DNA from: CAZZEX01 sp964653285
GTDB lineage: Bacteria > Chloroflexota > Anaerolineae > B4-G1
Length of the DNA stretch: 47,810 nt
NCBI GenBank assembly: GCA_964653285.1
Contig: CAZZEX010000030.1
Location: 1-47,810, forward strand
Direction: 5' to 3'
The translations under genes and the position numbers were made by a program. The notes beneath the pieces are model-generated. The model had not been told where the DNA came from. It was given only the letters and a program-made list of their open reading frames with translations, and did not search any database. Positions 25,701 through 32,340 of the stretch are shown here, one piece after another. Positions within the stretch are counted from its first letter, which is position 1, and each line of letters begins with the position of its first letter.

Positions 25701-26142
25701 CCGCGCCGACGACCAGCGTGGCCGGCTGGACAGGGACCTTGGCGATGCTCAGCGGCTGGTGGTGGCGCACCCGGGAGACAGCGGCGGCGACTAGCGCCTT
25801 GGCCTTCCGGGTAGCCTCATCCCGGTCATCGTGGACCCAGGAACACTGCTCCCGGATGTTGGCCATCTCGAAGTAGTAGGGGTTGAGTCCGGCCTCCGCC
25901 ACCGCCCGCTGGAACGTCGGCTCGTGCATGCGGGGGGTGCAGGAAGCCACCACCACCCGGTCCAGTTCCAGTTCCCGGATGTCGTCCCTGATCAGTTCCT
26001 GGCCCAGGTTGGAGCACATGAACTCGTAGTCGCGGGCGACGGTGACCCCGTCCAGCCTTCCGGCCCACCTGGCCACCTCTCCGCAGTCCACTGTCCCGGC
26101 AATGTTGATTCCACAGTGACATACGTAGACGCCAATTCTCAT
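22717..26142 (-). CDS. hdrA: HdrA with inserted GltD/NfnB-like module; UGA (probable selenocysteine) at codon 193
   Basis: 1141 residues if UGA at 25564-25566 is read through. Start ATG 26142 (AAGGAGAG upstream). Order: HdrA N-domain ('IGVYVCHCGINIAG', 'VVVASCTPRMHEPTF'); FAD site 'LVVGAGITGIQAALELA'; 'FPTLDCSA-U-ILGPKM', where other HdrAs have Cys; ferredoxin 'CTGCGDCAAVCP' (~242); then an insertion of about 290-700 resembling GltD/NfnB, with Cys-rich 'CGRVCNHVCENACSRG', FAD 'AIVGSGPAGL' (~396), a second Rossmann 'VLGGGDVAMDAA' and 'VFAAGDAVTG'; then HdrA resumes ('IHCVGSRDENFNPYCSKICC') and ends with two ferredoxin motifs ('CVGCGQCIQTCP', 'CKGCGTCTATCP'). A flavin-based bifurcating core with its own NAD(P)H-type site is inferred. 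It is upstream of mvhD. Confidence 0.88.
25526..25543 (-). promoter_or_regulatory. SECIS-like hairpin downstream of the hdrA UGA
   Basis: On the mRNA strand GGATGCC, loop GGTC, GGCATCC: a perfect 7-bp stem whose loop begins 28 bases after the UGA. A further GATG/CATC pairing extends it beyond a small internal loop. Bacterial SECIS elements have a short stem and a GGU-type apical loop within the coding region at about this distance. Part of the sequence also encodes the conserved GRHPN segment, so some conservation is protein-driven. Confidence 0.7.
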
Positions 26143-26234
26143 CAGTTCTCTCCTTCAAGAACGCGGATCTCAGGACATCAACGGATTAAGAAGTCGCCTG
26201 GAGATTTATGGGTCTTTGGGAATTCCCGTGGTTT

Positions 26235-26300
26235 GAGTTCCGGACTCCCCAACTCGTTGGGGATGCGGTGCGAGGAACCCGAACAAGTTCGGGCCTCCAG
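26235..26300. repeat. Pair of short perfect palindromes
   Basis: CCCCAACTCGTTGGGG (26247-26262) and CCCGAACAAGTTCGGG (26278-26293) lie 15 bases apart. The same two cores (CCAACTCGTTGG, CCGAAACAAGTTTCGG) occur together inside hypF at 42539-42600, so this is a dispersed element. It lies in the 272-base gap between hdrA and the small plus-strand gene. Confidence 0.8.
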
Positions 26301-26342
26301 TGCGCCCGCCACGGCAGTTCCCAGAGAGCCAGATTTATTCAA

Positions 26343-26371
26343 TTGGACACCTTTTCGCTCAGTGGTATAAT
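26343..26371 (+). promoter_or_regulatory. Sigma70-type promoter of the 26415 gene
   Basis: TTGGAC (26343-26348), 17-base spacer, TATAAT (26366-26371), 43 bases before the ATG, which has AGGAG at 26402-26406. Confidence 0.75.
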
Positions 26372-26414
26372 CATCTCAGGTACACATGAACCAGTCAGAA
26401 CAGGAGAAGTGACA

Positions 26415-26678
26415 ATGAGTGCCTATCAGCCTATAGCAGTCAAACGGCAGGTTTATCAAGCCCTCAATGAGCTCCCCCCAGGTGGGTTCGATGAACTCAT
26501 TCGATTCCTCGACTATCTCAAATACAAGTACAAGCACAAGGCTGGACAAGGGCGAAAAGTAGTGGCACTTAAGGGGCTCTGAGCCGATATTCCCTTTGAC
26601 GTCGCCGACCAGGACATTCGTCGTCTGCGACAGCAAGTCAGCGCCCAACTCCCCACTCAGATTGTATCACAAACTTGA
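26415..26678 (+). pseudogene. Small antitoxin-like gene interrupted by in-frame TGA
   Basis: 88 codons: 'MSAYQPIAVKRQVYQALNEL', 'DELIRFLDYLKYKYKHKAGQ', 'VVALKGL', TGA (26580-26582), then 'ADIPFDVADQDIRRLRQQVS'. The layout resembles small antitoxins that precede PIN toxins, in which a 'VVALGGLW' segment carries Trp where TGA stands here; that comparison is from memory. TGG to TGA is the simplest explanation. The part after the stop is still clearly coding-like. Promoter and ribosome site are intact, so a 55-residue product may be made. No toxin follows. Confidence 0.6.
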
Positions 26679-26703
26679 CAGCAACGATAAGATGTGATAT
26701 ATT
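26675..26703 (+). promoter_or_regulatory. Near-consensus sigma70 promoter of the candidate small RNA
   Basis: TTGACA (26675-26680), 17-base spacer, TATATT (26698-26703). No open reading frame of note follows; a structured transcript does. Confidence 0.75.
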
Positions 26704-26708
26704 ATAGA

Positions 26709-26806
26709 TGGCAAGAGAGTAAGACGTCGTGGGAAGGGCGCCCCGGCGCCCCTTGGCCTTGTGGCCTCGAAGTTTCCCTGGCGACGCGGCTTGCCACTTT
26801 TTGTTT
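26709..26806 (+). ncRNA. Candidate structured small RNA next to a DUF3800 gene
   Basis: Starting about six bases after the -10 box. Nested pairing: TGGCAAG (26709-26715) with CTTGCCA (26790-26796); CGTCG (26725-26729) with CGACG (26782-26786); GGGAA (26731-26735) with TTCCC (26774-26778); inside are two hairpins, GGGCGC/GCGCCC (26736-26751) and GGCC-TTGT-GGCC (26755-26766). CTTTTTGTTTT follows the closing helix directly, so the unit looks like a complete promoter-RNA-terminator gene. It is convergent with the DUF3800 gene, whose stop touches its end. Several published RNA motif families (DUF3800-I to -XI) are named for lying near DUF3800 genes; whether this belongs to one is unknown. Confidence 0.65.
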
Positions 26807-27438
26807 TACACCTCCAGATCGGGCTTCATCTTCACCCGCTCAATCATGCGCTGATACAGCACAAAGCGCCTGTCACCGCGCCGCTGGATCACCCAGGCAA
26901 CTGTGTCTGCCACCTGCAATCCCGACGACCTGTGCCCTGGCAACTGGGCATTCTTGATCGTCTTCACATCAAACGGTGCCGTCCCCAGTGTCTCCCGCGC
27001 TACCTCAACCACCCTGCTCGCCAGTGCCTCTCTAAGTGCTTCTTCCCACACCTGCCCGTAGCGCACATCAATCACCGGTCTGGCAGTTGGAAAGTGCCCC
27101 CATACTTCGGCTAATGTCCGGGCGATTATCTCGTTGTAGATTTCGTTGGTCAAGCCCGCTTGGGCGCTTTCGGCGCGGGCGATCATTATTGCGGCTTCTC
27201 CTGTTTCGACACGCTTCACCAGATCGCGGATGACGAACTGTGCCACCTCTGGATGCTTGGCTGCCTTCTCACGACAATGCCAACTCCCAGCCCTTGTCCG
27301 TCCGAACTTCCTGACTGCCAACTTCATCACACTATCGAACGATCGCGCCTTTGGTGCCAGCACGACGGCGACATACATAGGGCCACCGAGTGTCTCATCA
27401 AGGAAGAGCCACTCAAAAGACCTTTGCTCCCGGCCCAT
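26806..27438 (-). CDS. DUF3800-domain protein
   Basis: 210 residues. 'WLFLDETLGGPMYVAVVLA' at the start (the acidic LDE/IDE position of DUF3800) and 'GLQVADTVAWVIQRRGDRRF' near the end (the QVAD motif) identify the family, which has an RNase H-like fold pattern with Asp/Glu at these sites. Function is not established; links to mobile elements and structured RNAs are known for the family. It begins 3 bases after the flxA stop on the same strand but has no obvious role in electron transfer, so it is probably an insertion between the flx and hdr genes, together with the small RNA. Confidence 0.75.
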   Translation of the reverse strand: MGREQRSFEWLFLDETLGGPMYVAVVLAPKARSFDSVMKLAVRKFGRTRAGSWHCREKAAKHPEVAQFVIRDLVKRVETGEAAIMIARAESAQAGLTNEIYNEIIARTLAEVWGHFPTARPVIDVRYGQVWEEALREALASRVVEVARETLGTAPFDVKTIKNAQLPGHRSSGLQVADTVAWVIQRRGDRRFVLYQRMIERVKMKPDLEV

Positions 27439-27441
27439 CGC

Positions 27442-28287
27442 CTACAGGAAGCCTTCCAGAAACCCGGCCACCTCACTCTGCCAGAAGACGGGGCCGTCTA
27501 TGCAGATGAACTTCTCCCCCAGGTTGCACCGCCCGCACTTGCCGATGCCGCAGTGCATGCGGGCCTCCAACGTGGTCAACATCTGGTCCAACGTGAAGCC
27601 CAGTTTCTGCAGGGTCAGCGTGACGAAGTGGATCATGATGGGCGGGCCACAGGTGATGGTGACGGTGTCGTCCAGTGAGGGGGCCACCTGCTCCAGCAGT
27701 TGCGTGATCAGGCCGACGTTGCTAGTCCAGTTCTCGTCCCCCCGGTCCACCGTCAGGTGCAATTCGGTGTCGGGGGCGGCGCGCCAGTCGTCGTACTCGT
27801 CGGTGAAAACCAACAGGTCGGGGGTGCGGGCGGCCCACAGAACGGTCAGGTGGCCGTAGCCGGCCCGGTTGTCCAGGATGGTGTGGATGACCGGGCGCAG
27901 CGGCGCGCCGCCGATACCGCCGCCCAGGACGACGACGTTGCGCCCTTTGATCTCGCCCATCGGGAACCAATTACCCAGCGGCCCCCGCACCCCCACCGGG
28001 TCCCCCGCCTCCAGGGAGTGGAGAGTGTGGGTGACGTGGCCCAGGGCGTTGACGGCGAACTCCAGGAGGGGCCCCCGGGCAGGGGTGGAGGTGATGCCAA
28101 AGGGTGCCTCTCCCGCGCCGAAGGCGGAGACGAAGGCGAATTGCCCTGGCCGGTAGCCAGCGAAGGCCGCCTGCCCCTCCGGCTCCGTCAGTTCGATCTG
28201 GAACAACTTGATACCGGTGGCCAGGTCCTTGACTCCGGTCAGTTGGCCCAAGTATGGGCGCATTGGGTTGGCGACATTCGTGTTCAT
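27442..28287 (-). CDS. flxA: FlxA-like NAD(P)H:FAD oxidoreductase subunit
   Basis: 281 residues of the ferredoxin-NADP reductase/dihydroorotate dehydrogenase electron-transfer type. FAD domain: 'YRPGQFAFVSAFGAGEAPFG'. NAD domain: 'VVVLGGGIGGAPLRPVIHTI' and 'VTITCGPPIMIHFV'. C-terminal [2Fe-2S] site: 'CGIGKCGRCNLGEKFICIDG' with four Cys. In FlxABCD-HdrABC and in group 3b hydrogenases (HydG) this subunit exchanges electrons with NAD(P)H. The start overlaps the flxB stop (ATGA), so the genes are coupled. A paralogue (hydG) is at 34408. It is called FlxA because Hdr genes, not hydrogenase subunits, are its neighbours. Confidence 0.85.
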   Translation of the reverse strand: MNTNVANPMRPYLGQLTGVKDLATGIKLFQIELTEPEGQAAFAGYRPGQFAFVSAFGAGEAPFGITSTPARGPLLEFAVNALGHVTHTLHSLEAGDPVGVRGPLGNWFPMGEIKGRNVVVLGGGIGGAPLRPVIHTILDNRAGYGHLTVLWAARTPDLLVFTDEYDDWRAAPDTELHLTVDRGDENWTSNVGLITQLLEQVAPSLDDTVTITCGPPIMIHFVTLTLQKLGFTLDQMLTTLEARMHCGIGKCGRCNLGEKFICIDGPVFWQSEVAGFLEGFL

Positions 28288-29288
28288 CCGCCGCTCCTTT
28301 CTGCCACATCGTGCAGCACCTCCGTGATGTCAATACCTACCGGGCAGGAGACGATGCACCGACCGCAGCCCACACAGCCCAGGGGGCCGAAGTCCTCCGG
28401 GTAGTAACAGAACTTGCAGTAGAAGCGATTGCGCAGCCGCTCTGGCTTGGTGGGGCGGGGGTTGTGACCGCCGGCGACGCGCCGGTAGTTGGTGCTGGTG
28501 CAGGCGTCCCAGACGCGGATGCACTCAATGCGGGTGACGCCGGCCCGCTCCTCCACCACCCGGTCGGTGACGTCGAAGCAGCGGCAGGTGGGGCAGACGT
28601 AGGCGCAGATGCGGCAACTCAGGCAGCGCTCCCCGTGCCGCATCCACATCTGATCCTCAAAGAGCGCCCGCCACTTCTCCGGCGGCGTCACCGGCACTAG
28701 TTCTGCGTCGGCGACCACCGGCAGTGGCTTCCCCTCTCGCTCCTCCAGGGCCAGCCCCTCCAAAAGCGCCATCCCTTTCCCGGTCACTGGTTCCACCGCG
28801 TATCCCCCGTCCACCGGTTTGAGAAGCACGTCCAGGTGGGTGGGGTCGTCGGGAGCGCCGCCCATCGAGGTGCAGAAGCAACCCTCCCACATCTGCGGGC
28901 AGGCCAGCCCCACCAGCGTGGTGCGCTCCCGGTGGTGGCGGTAGTAGAGGTCGGGTGGGTCCTGCTCCAGGAAAAGAGCGTCCAGCACCACCAACCCGTG
29001 CGCGTCGCAAGGGCGGATGCCGAAGAGCACCTGCCTCCGGTCCGGCAGGGCCTCCTCCAGCGTCACCTCGCTCCCCCGTTTCTCGACCCGCAATAAGATC
29101 TCCGTGGAGGGCAGGAGGTAGTCCTTGGCCGAGAGTTCGGGCCGCTCGTAGTCGAACAGAATTTCATCGTCGGAGGCGACCGGCCGGTAGAGCACGTGCC
29201 CGTCTACATCGCGGGGGGCGATCAGGTCGTGCTCCTGGGCCAGGCGGTCAAGCCAGGCCCGCAGTTCGTTCAACGTCGTGAATCTCAT
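28284..29288 (-). CDS. flxB: FlxB/HydB-like dicluster Fe-S subunit
   Basis: 334 residues from ATG 29288, which overlaps the previous stop. Longer upstream frames are antisense artefacts. The C-terminal half has two [4Fe-4S] sets: 'CLSCRICAYVCPTCRCFDV' (~230) and 'CVGCGRCIVSCPVGIDITEV' (~310). The N-terminal domain has 'FGIRPCDAHGLVVLDALFLE' and 'ACPQMWEGCFC'. This is the HydB/AsrA-type architecture that relays electrons between an NAD(P)H-FAD subunit and the next Fe-S protein. Paralogue: hydB at 35246. It sits between the third Fe-S subunit and flxA with four-base overlaps on both sides. Confidence 0.85.
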   Translation of the reverse strand: MRFTTLNELRAWLDRLAQEHDLIAPRDVDGHVLYRPVASDDEILFDYERPELSAKDYLLPSTEILLRVEKRGSEVTLEEALPDRRQVLFGIRPCDAHGLVVLDALFLEQDPPDLYYRHHRERTTLVGLACPQMWEGCFCTSMGGAPDDPTHLDVLLKPVDGGYAVEPVTGKGMALLEGLALEEREGKPLPVVADAELVPVTPPEKWRALFEDQMWMRHGERCLSCRICAYVCPTCRCFDVTDRVVEERAGVTRIECIRVWDACTSTNYRRVAGGHNPRPTKPERLRNRFYCKFCYYPEDFGPLGCVGCGRCIVSCPVGIDITEVLHDVAERSGG

Positions 29289-30154
29289 ATCGGGGAACCC
29301 TCCTCGCCAAGTTCGAAGAGAAGCGGGCTGAGAGCCGCCTCCTGCCCGGCCCGGTAACCGAAGAGCGTCTCCACTTCTCTGGTTAGGTGCCGGTTGAGGA
29401 GGCTCAGGGGCAACCCCATCGGGCAGACCCGCTCGCACTCGTTGCACTCCATGCAGCGTCCCGCCAGGTGGAGCGCCCGGCCCAGGTGGAACATGTGCTT
29501 CTGCGGCACCTCGATCCCGATGTCCACCCACAGCCCATCGTCCCGCTCGAACATGCAGGTGGTGCAGTAGCAGCCGGGGCAGACCTGGCGGCAGGCGTAG
29601 CAGCGGATGCAGCGGTCGAACTCGCGCAGCCAGAAAGCCAGTCGCTCGGCAGGCTCCATCTCCTCGATACGGGTCAGGTCGGCGTAGTCGTCCCCGGCGG
29701 GGGATACCTCCGGCGGCTTGCCCAGTAGGACGTCGTAGACCACCGGCAGCCGATCGTCGCAGCGGGCGCAGCGGGCCGCCGGTTCGCCCGTCTCATCGTG
29801 CACTCCCTCGCAGGCTACGCCGATGACGAAGACCCGCTCCCGCTCGATCTGCTGCTCGGCCAAGAGGACGTTGACGGCGCGGCTGTCGCAGGGCTTGACG
29901 ACGACGGCAACGCAGGGCGGTTCCTCACCCCGTTTGCGGGGCTTCTTGAAGTCATGCAGGTAGACCGTCAGGTTGTGCACACAATCCGGCCCCCAGATCA
30001 GTCGTTCCACGTCGTCGGCATCGTGGATGAAGGCCGGCCGTGCCCGCCCGCGGAAGCCCATCTCGTAGCCGATGACGCAACTGACTCGTCCGCTTGCGAG
30101 CAGTTCCCGGGCCTGGGTTCTAATCTCACAAGTAATCTCTTCGCTGGTGGTCAA
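29285..30154 (-). CDS. FlxC-like / FdhB-like dicluster Fe-S protein
   Basis: 289 residues, start TTG 30154 with AAGGAG 8 bases upstream. The N-terminal half has 'VSCVIGYEMGFRGRARPAF' and 'CVAVVVKPCDSRAVNVLL', seen in FrhB/FdhB-type and HydB-like proteins. Then 'CARCDDRLP', 'CIRCYACRQVCPGCYCTTC' (~183) and 'CMECNECERVCPMGLPLSLL' (~235) give ligands for at least two [4Fe-4S] clusters. It is the first gene of a tightly overlapping trio with flxB and flxA, so it is probably the FlxC position. Subunit naming is by context; the exact family was not confirmed. Confidence 0.75.
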   Translation of the reverse strand: MTTSEEITCEIRTQARELLASGRVSCVIGYEMGFRGRARPAFIHDADDVERLIWGPDCVHNLTVYLHDFKKPRKRGEEPPCVAVVVKPCDSRAVNVLLAEQQIERERVFVIGVACEGVHDETGEPAARCARCDDRLPVVYDVLLGKPPEVSPAGDDYADLTRIEEMEPAERLAFWLREFDRCIRCYACRQVCPGCYCTTCMFERDDGLWVDIGIEVPQKHMFHLGRALHLAGRCMECNECERVCPMGLPLSLLNRHLTREVETLFGYRAGQEAALSPLLFELGEEGSPI

Positions 30155-30187
30155 TGGTCATTCTCCTTATCCGCAGATTTTGGCACG

Positions 30188-30217
30188 TTAATCGGAACAC
30201 GACAAGCCCTCTGTCAA
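30188..30217 (-). promoter_or_regulatory. Possible promoter for the flx genes
   Basis: TTGACA (30212-30217 on the plus strand as TGTCAA), 18-base spacer and a weak GATTAA at -10, about 35 bases before the TTG start. Only the -35 box is convincing. Confidence 0.35.
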
Positions 30218-30234
30218 TTCCAATGCTCTCTTGC

Positions 30235-31380
30235 TCATCGCTCCCCGTTGCAGGTAGGGAAGCTCACGGTAAACGTGCTGCCCTGCCCCACCTTACTCTT
30301 CATCTCAATGCGCCCGCCATACCGGTTCACCAGGTCTTTGACGATGACCAGCCCCAGGCCCGTTCCCACCTCGCCCAGTGCTTTGGCGTTGGGAGCGCGG
30401 TAGAACTCCTCGAACAGGTGGGGCAGCGCCTCCTCCGGGATACCGATGCCGGTGTCGGTCACCTCGACCTGCGCCTGATCATCCACCTGCCGCACCGAAA
30501 CGGTAACGCTGCCGCCGGACGGGGTGTATTTCACCGCGTTACTCACCAGGTTGACGAAGATGCGGTCCAGGCCATCTTCTGTACCCCAGACGATCAGGTG
30601 ATCATGACAGGGTTGCAGCGTCATATCAAGGCCCTTCTCCTCGGCGCGAGGTTGCAGAAGCAGCATTGTCCGCCCGACGGACCCGTTGAGCAATACCAGT
30701 CCCTCCACCTCTGCCGCTAACTCCGGCGCCTTGCCCGCCGCCAGGTCCAGGAGATCGTTGATCAGGCTTTCCAGGAAATTGAGACGGCGGCTGATGCGAC
30801 CCAACACATCGGCCTGTTTGTCGGTCAACGCGCCAGCGTACCCTTTGAGCACGCTGCGCACCAGTGACTGAGCGACGGTGACGGGAGAGCGCAGTTCGTG
30901 GGTCGCGACGTGGATAAAGTGGGCCTTGCTGGCTTCCAGAGCCTCCAGCGCTATCAGCGCACGAGTGGCCGCTACAGCCGCCGCGCCCACGTCGGCCAGC
31001 GGCATCAGCAGGGTTACATCTTCCTCGTCGAAGCGTTGGGGCACGGCTGCGTAGACGTGGAGGGTGCCGATGAGATCGCCCTCGTGCATCAGCGGAACGC
31101 ACAGGGCGGAGCAATAGCCCTCCGGCACGTTCGCGGCCCGGGGATCAGCGCGAGTATCGGCAACGATGGTCGGTTGACCGGTGAGCGCCTCTCCATCGAG
31201 AGAACTGTGCTTTATCGCAAGCGGCTCTCGCTGCCAGAGCGCAGCGGGGAGACCGGAGGCCGCCGTCACCGTCAAGTGCGCGCCCCCTTCATCCAGCAGA
31301 CGGACCGCCGCTGCGTCCGCCTGCAATACCTGTCTGGCTCCGTCGGCCAGGCGGGCCAGAATCCGCTCCAGGTTCACCAT
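30235..31380 (-). CDS. GAF-domain sensor histidine kinase
   Basis: 381 residues, no membrane segment. The N-terminal GAF domain (~10-150) includes 'AVRLLDEGGAHLTVTAASGL' and 'CVPLMHEGDLIGTLHVYA'. HisKA: 'HFIHVATHELRSPVTVAQSL' with the phosphorylatable His (~165). ATPase: N-box 'NLVSNAVKYTPSGG', G1 'DTGIGIPEEALPHLF', G2 'GTGLGLVIVKDLVNRYGG'. A soluble sensor next to a response regulator and between hydrogenase and flx genes suggests sensing of redox state or a small ligand. The GAF lacks an obvious Cys set for an Fe-S cluster. The gap to the regulator gene holds a C/G palindrome. Confidence 0.9.
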   Translation of the reverse strand: MVNLERILARLADGARQVLQADAAAVRLLDEGGAHLTVTAASGLPAALWQREPLAIKHSSLDGEALTGQPTIVADTRADPRAANVPEGYCSALCVPLMHEGDLIGTLHVYAAVPQRFDEEDVTLLMPLADVGAAAVAATRALIALEALEASKAHFIHVATHELRSPVTVAQSLVRSVLKGYAGALTDKQADVLGRISRRLNFLESLINDLLDLAAGKAPELAAEVEGLVLLNGSVGRTMLLLQPRAEEKGLDMTLQPCHDHLIVWGTEDGLDRIFVNLVSNAVKYTPSGGSVTVSVRQVDDQAQVEVTDTGIGIPEEALPHLFEEFYRAPNAKALGEVGTGLGLVIVKDLVNRYGGRIEMKSKVGQGSTFTVSFPTCNGER

Positions 31381-31394
31381 GCGCTCCGGTTTAC

Positions 31395-31433
31395 TCCCTT
31401 TCCCCCTCCCCTGGGGGGTGGGGGTTAGGAGGT
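31395..31433. repeat. C/G palindromic repeat between kinase and regulator genes
   Basis: CCCTTTCCCCCTCCCC followed by GGGGGGTGGGGG. It is a member of the C/G palindrome family found in permeases 2 and 4, hypE and hypF. Confidence 0.75.
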
Positions 31434-31835
31434 CTACTGCGACTGCTCGATCAGCGTGCGCACTTTCTTCAGCAGCACGTCGGGGTCAATCGGCTTGTCC
31501 ACGAAGTCATCCACCGGCAGGTAGGCCTCATCGGGGCCGAACCGCAGGGACGTGGTGGTATGAATCGCGGTCAGCATCAGGATCGGGATATACCGGTAGG
31601 CAGCATACTCCGACTCAGGGTCGGGGCTGCGAAGTTGAAGGGAGACCTGGAAGCCGGCCGTCGTCGTCTCCAGCATCACGTCAAGGATGATAAGATCCGG
31701 CTCGACCTCCTTGATTTTCTGCAACCCTTCCTCAGCGGTGGTGGCAGCGACCATCTCATAGCCGTTGGCCTCCAGCGGCATCCGCAGCGCCGCCAGCATG
31801 TCGAGATCGTCCTCAATCGCCAGAATCTTGGGCAT
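31434..31835 (-). CDS. Single-domain response regulator (CheY-like)
   Basis: 133 residues, only a receiver domain. 'ILAIEDDLDMLAAL' gives the acidic pair, 'PDLIILDVMLETT' the phosphoacceptor Asp (~53), 'ILMLTAIHTTT' the switch Thr and 'VDDFVDKPIDPDVLLKKV' the Lys. There is no DNA-binding output domain, so it acts through a partner. An insertion of about 15 residues after the phosphorylation site ('TTTAGFQVSLQLRSPDPESE') makes it longer than CheY; this variant is frequent in regulators next to electron-transfer operons. Its start overlaps the end of the protease gene by 23 bases. Confidence 0.88.
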   Translation of the reverse strand: MPKILAIEDDLDMLAALRMPLEANGYEMVAATTAEEGLQKIKEVEPDLIILDVMLETTTAGFQVSLQLRSPDPESEYAAYRYIPILMLTAIHTTTSLRFGPDEAYLPVDDFVDKPIDPDVLLKKVRTLIEQSQ

Positions 31836-32340
31836 GATCTTCTCCTGTTATCTCTTCGAGTATTGCGTCGGCCAGGGCTGGGAGCGCGGCCTCCACAGCC
31901 GGGCTCAGCCCATCGCCCCAGCCGACCTCGGCCGGCTGGACGCCGAAGATTACCATCTCCGGCAGGGGACGATCCAGCGCATCGGCCAGCGCCAGAACCT
32001 CGCTCAGGCCAGCGTGGTGGAGAGAGAAGCGGTCCGGCGCCTGGGCCAGCCGGGCCTGGTCCGGCGTGAAGCGGGCAAACTGCCCCGGCTCTCGTCCAAT
32101 GTCAGCAACGTCTATAACCACTACCCGCTTCCATCCCTCCAGCACTTGCAGCAGGGTCAGCCCTCCGATCCCTTCGTCAAGGGGCGTCACCCCCTCCGGC
32201 AATCCACGGCGGGTCAGTTCCTCTATAACCTGCGGCCCGACCCCGTCGTCGCCGCGCAACGGATTGCCTATGCCGATAACGGCTAATCGCTTATCGCTTA
32301 TCGCTGATTTGCTGACTCGCCGATTCGCCGATTCGTTCAC
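31813..32340 (-). CDS. Hydrogenase maturation endopeptidase (for the group 3b enzyme)
   Basis: 175 residues. 'LAVIGIGNPLRGDDGVGPQV' is the HycI/HyaD/HoxW signature, with the nickel-binding acidic residue in 'GDDG'. 'VVVIDVADIGREPG' follows and 'SLHHAGLSEVLALA' holds the conserved His. It removes the C-terminal peptide of the large subunit after Ni insertion. Start GTG 32340 overlaps the stop of the large-subunit gene (GTGTGA), so it is coupled to it. The first ~17 residues 'NESANRRVSKSAISDK' are encoded by a TTATCGC/CGATTCGC heptamer-octamer array and are absent from typical homologues. Confidence 0.9.
   Translation of the reverse strand: MNESANRRVSKSAISDKRLAVIGIGNPLRGDDGVGPQVIEELTRRGLPEGVTPLDEGIGGLTLLQVLEGWKRVVVIDVADIGREPGQFARFTPDQARLAQAPDRFSLHHAGLSEVLALADALDRPLPEMVIFGVQPAEVGWGDGLSPAVEAALPALADAILEEITGEDHAQDSGD
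32287..32335 (-). repeat. Heptamer/octamer array encoding a protease N-terminus
   Basis: Plus-strand words TTATCGC, TTATCGC, TGATTTGC, TGACTCGC, CGATTCGC, CGATTCG. It lies between the large-subunit stop and the conserved start of the protease, inside the protease frame. Confidence 0.8.

Noticed and set aside
26580..26582. Selenocysteine in the small antitoxin-like gene
   Set aside because: The expected residue is Trp (TGG), not Cys, and no convincing hairpin follows the TGA.
28284..29531. 415-codon version of FlxB
   Set aside because: The extra N-terminus is an out-of-frame reading of the upstream Fe-S gene; ATG 29288 overlaps its stop as in an operon.
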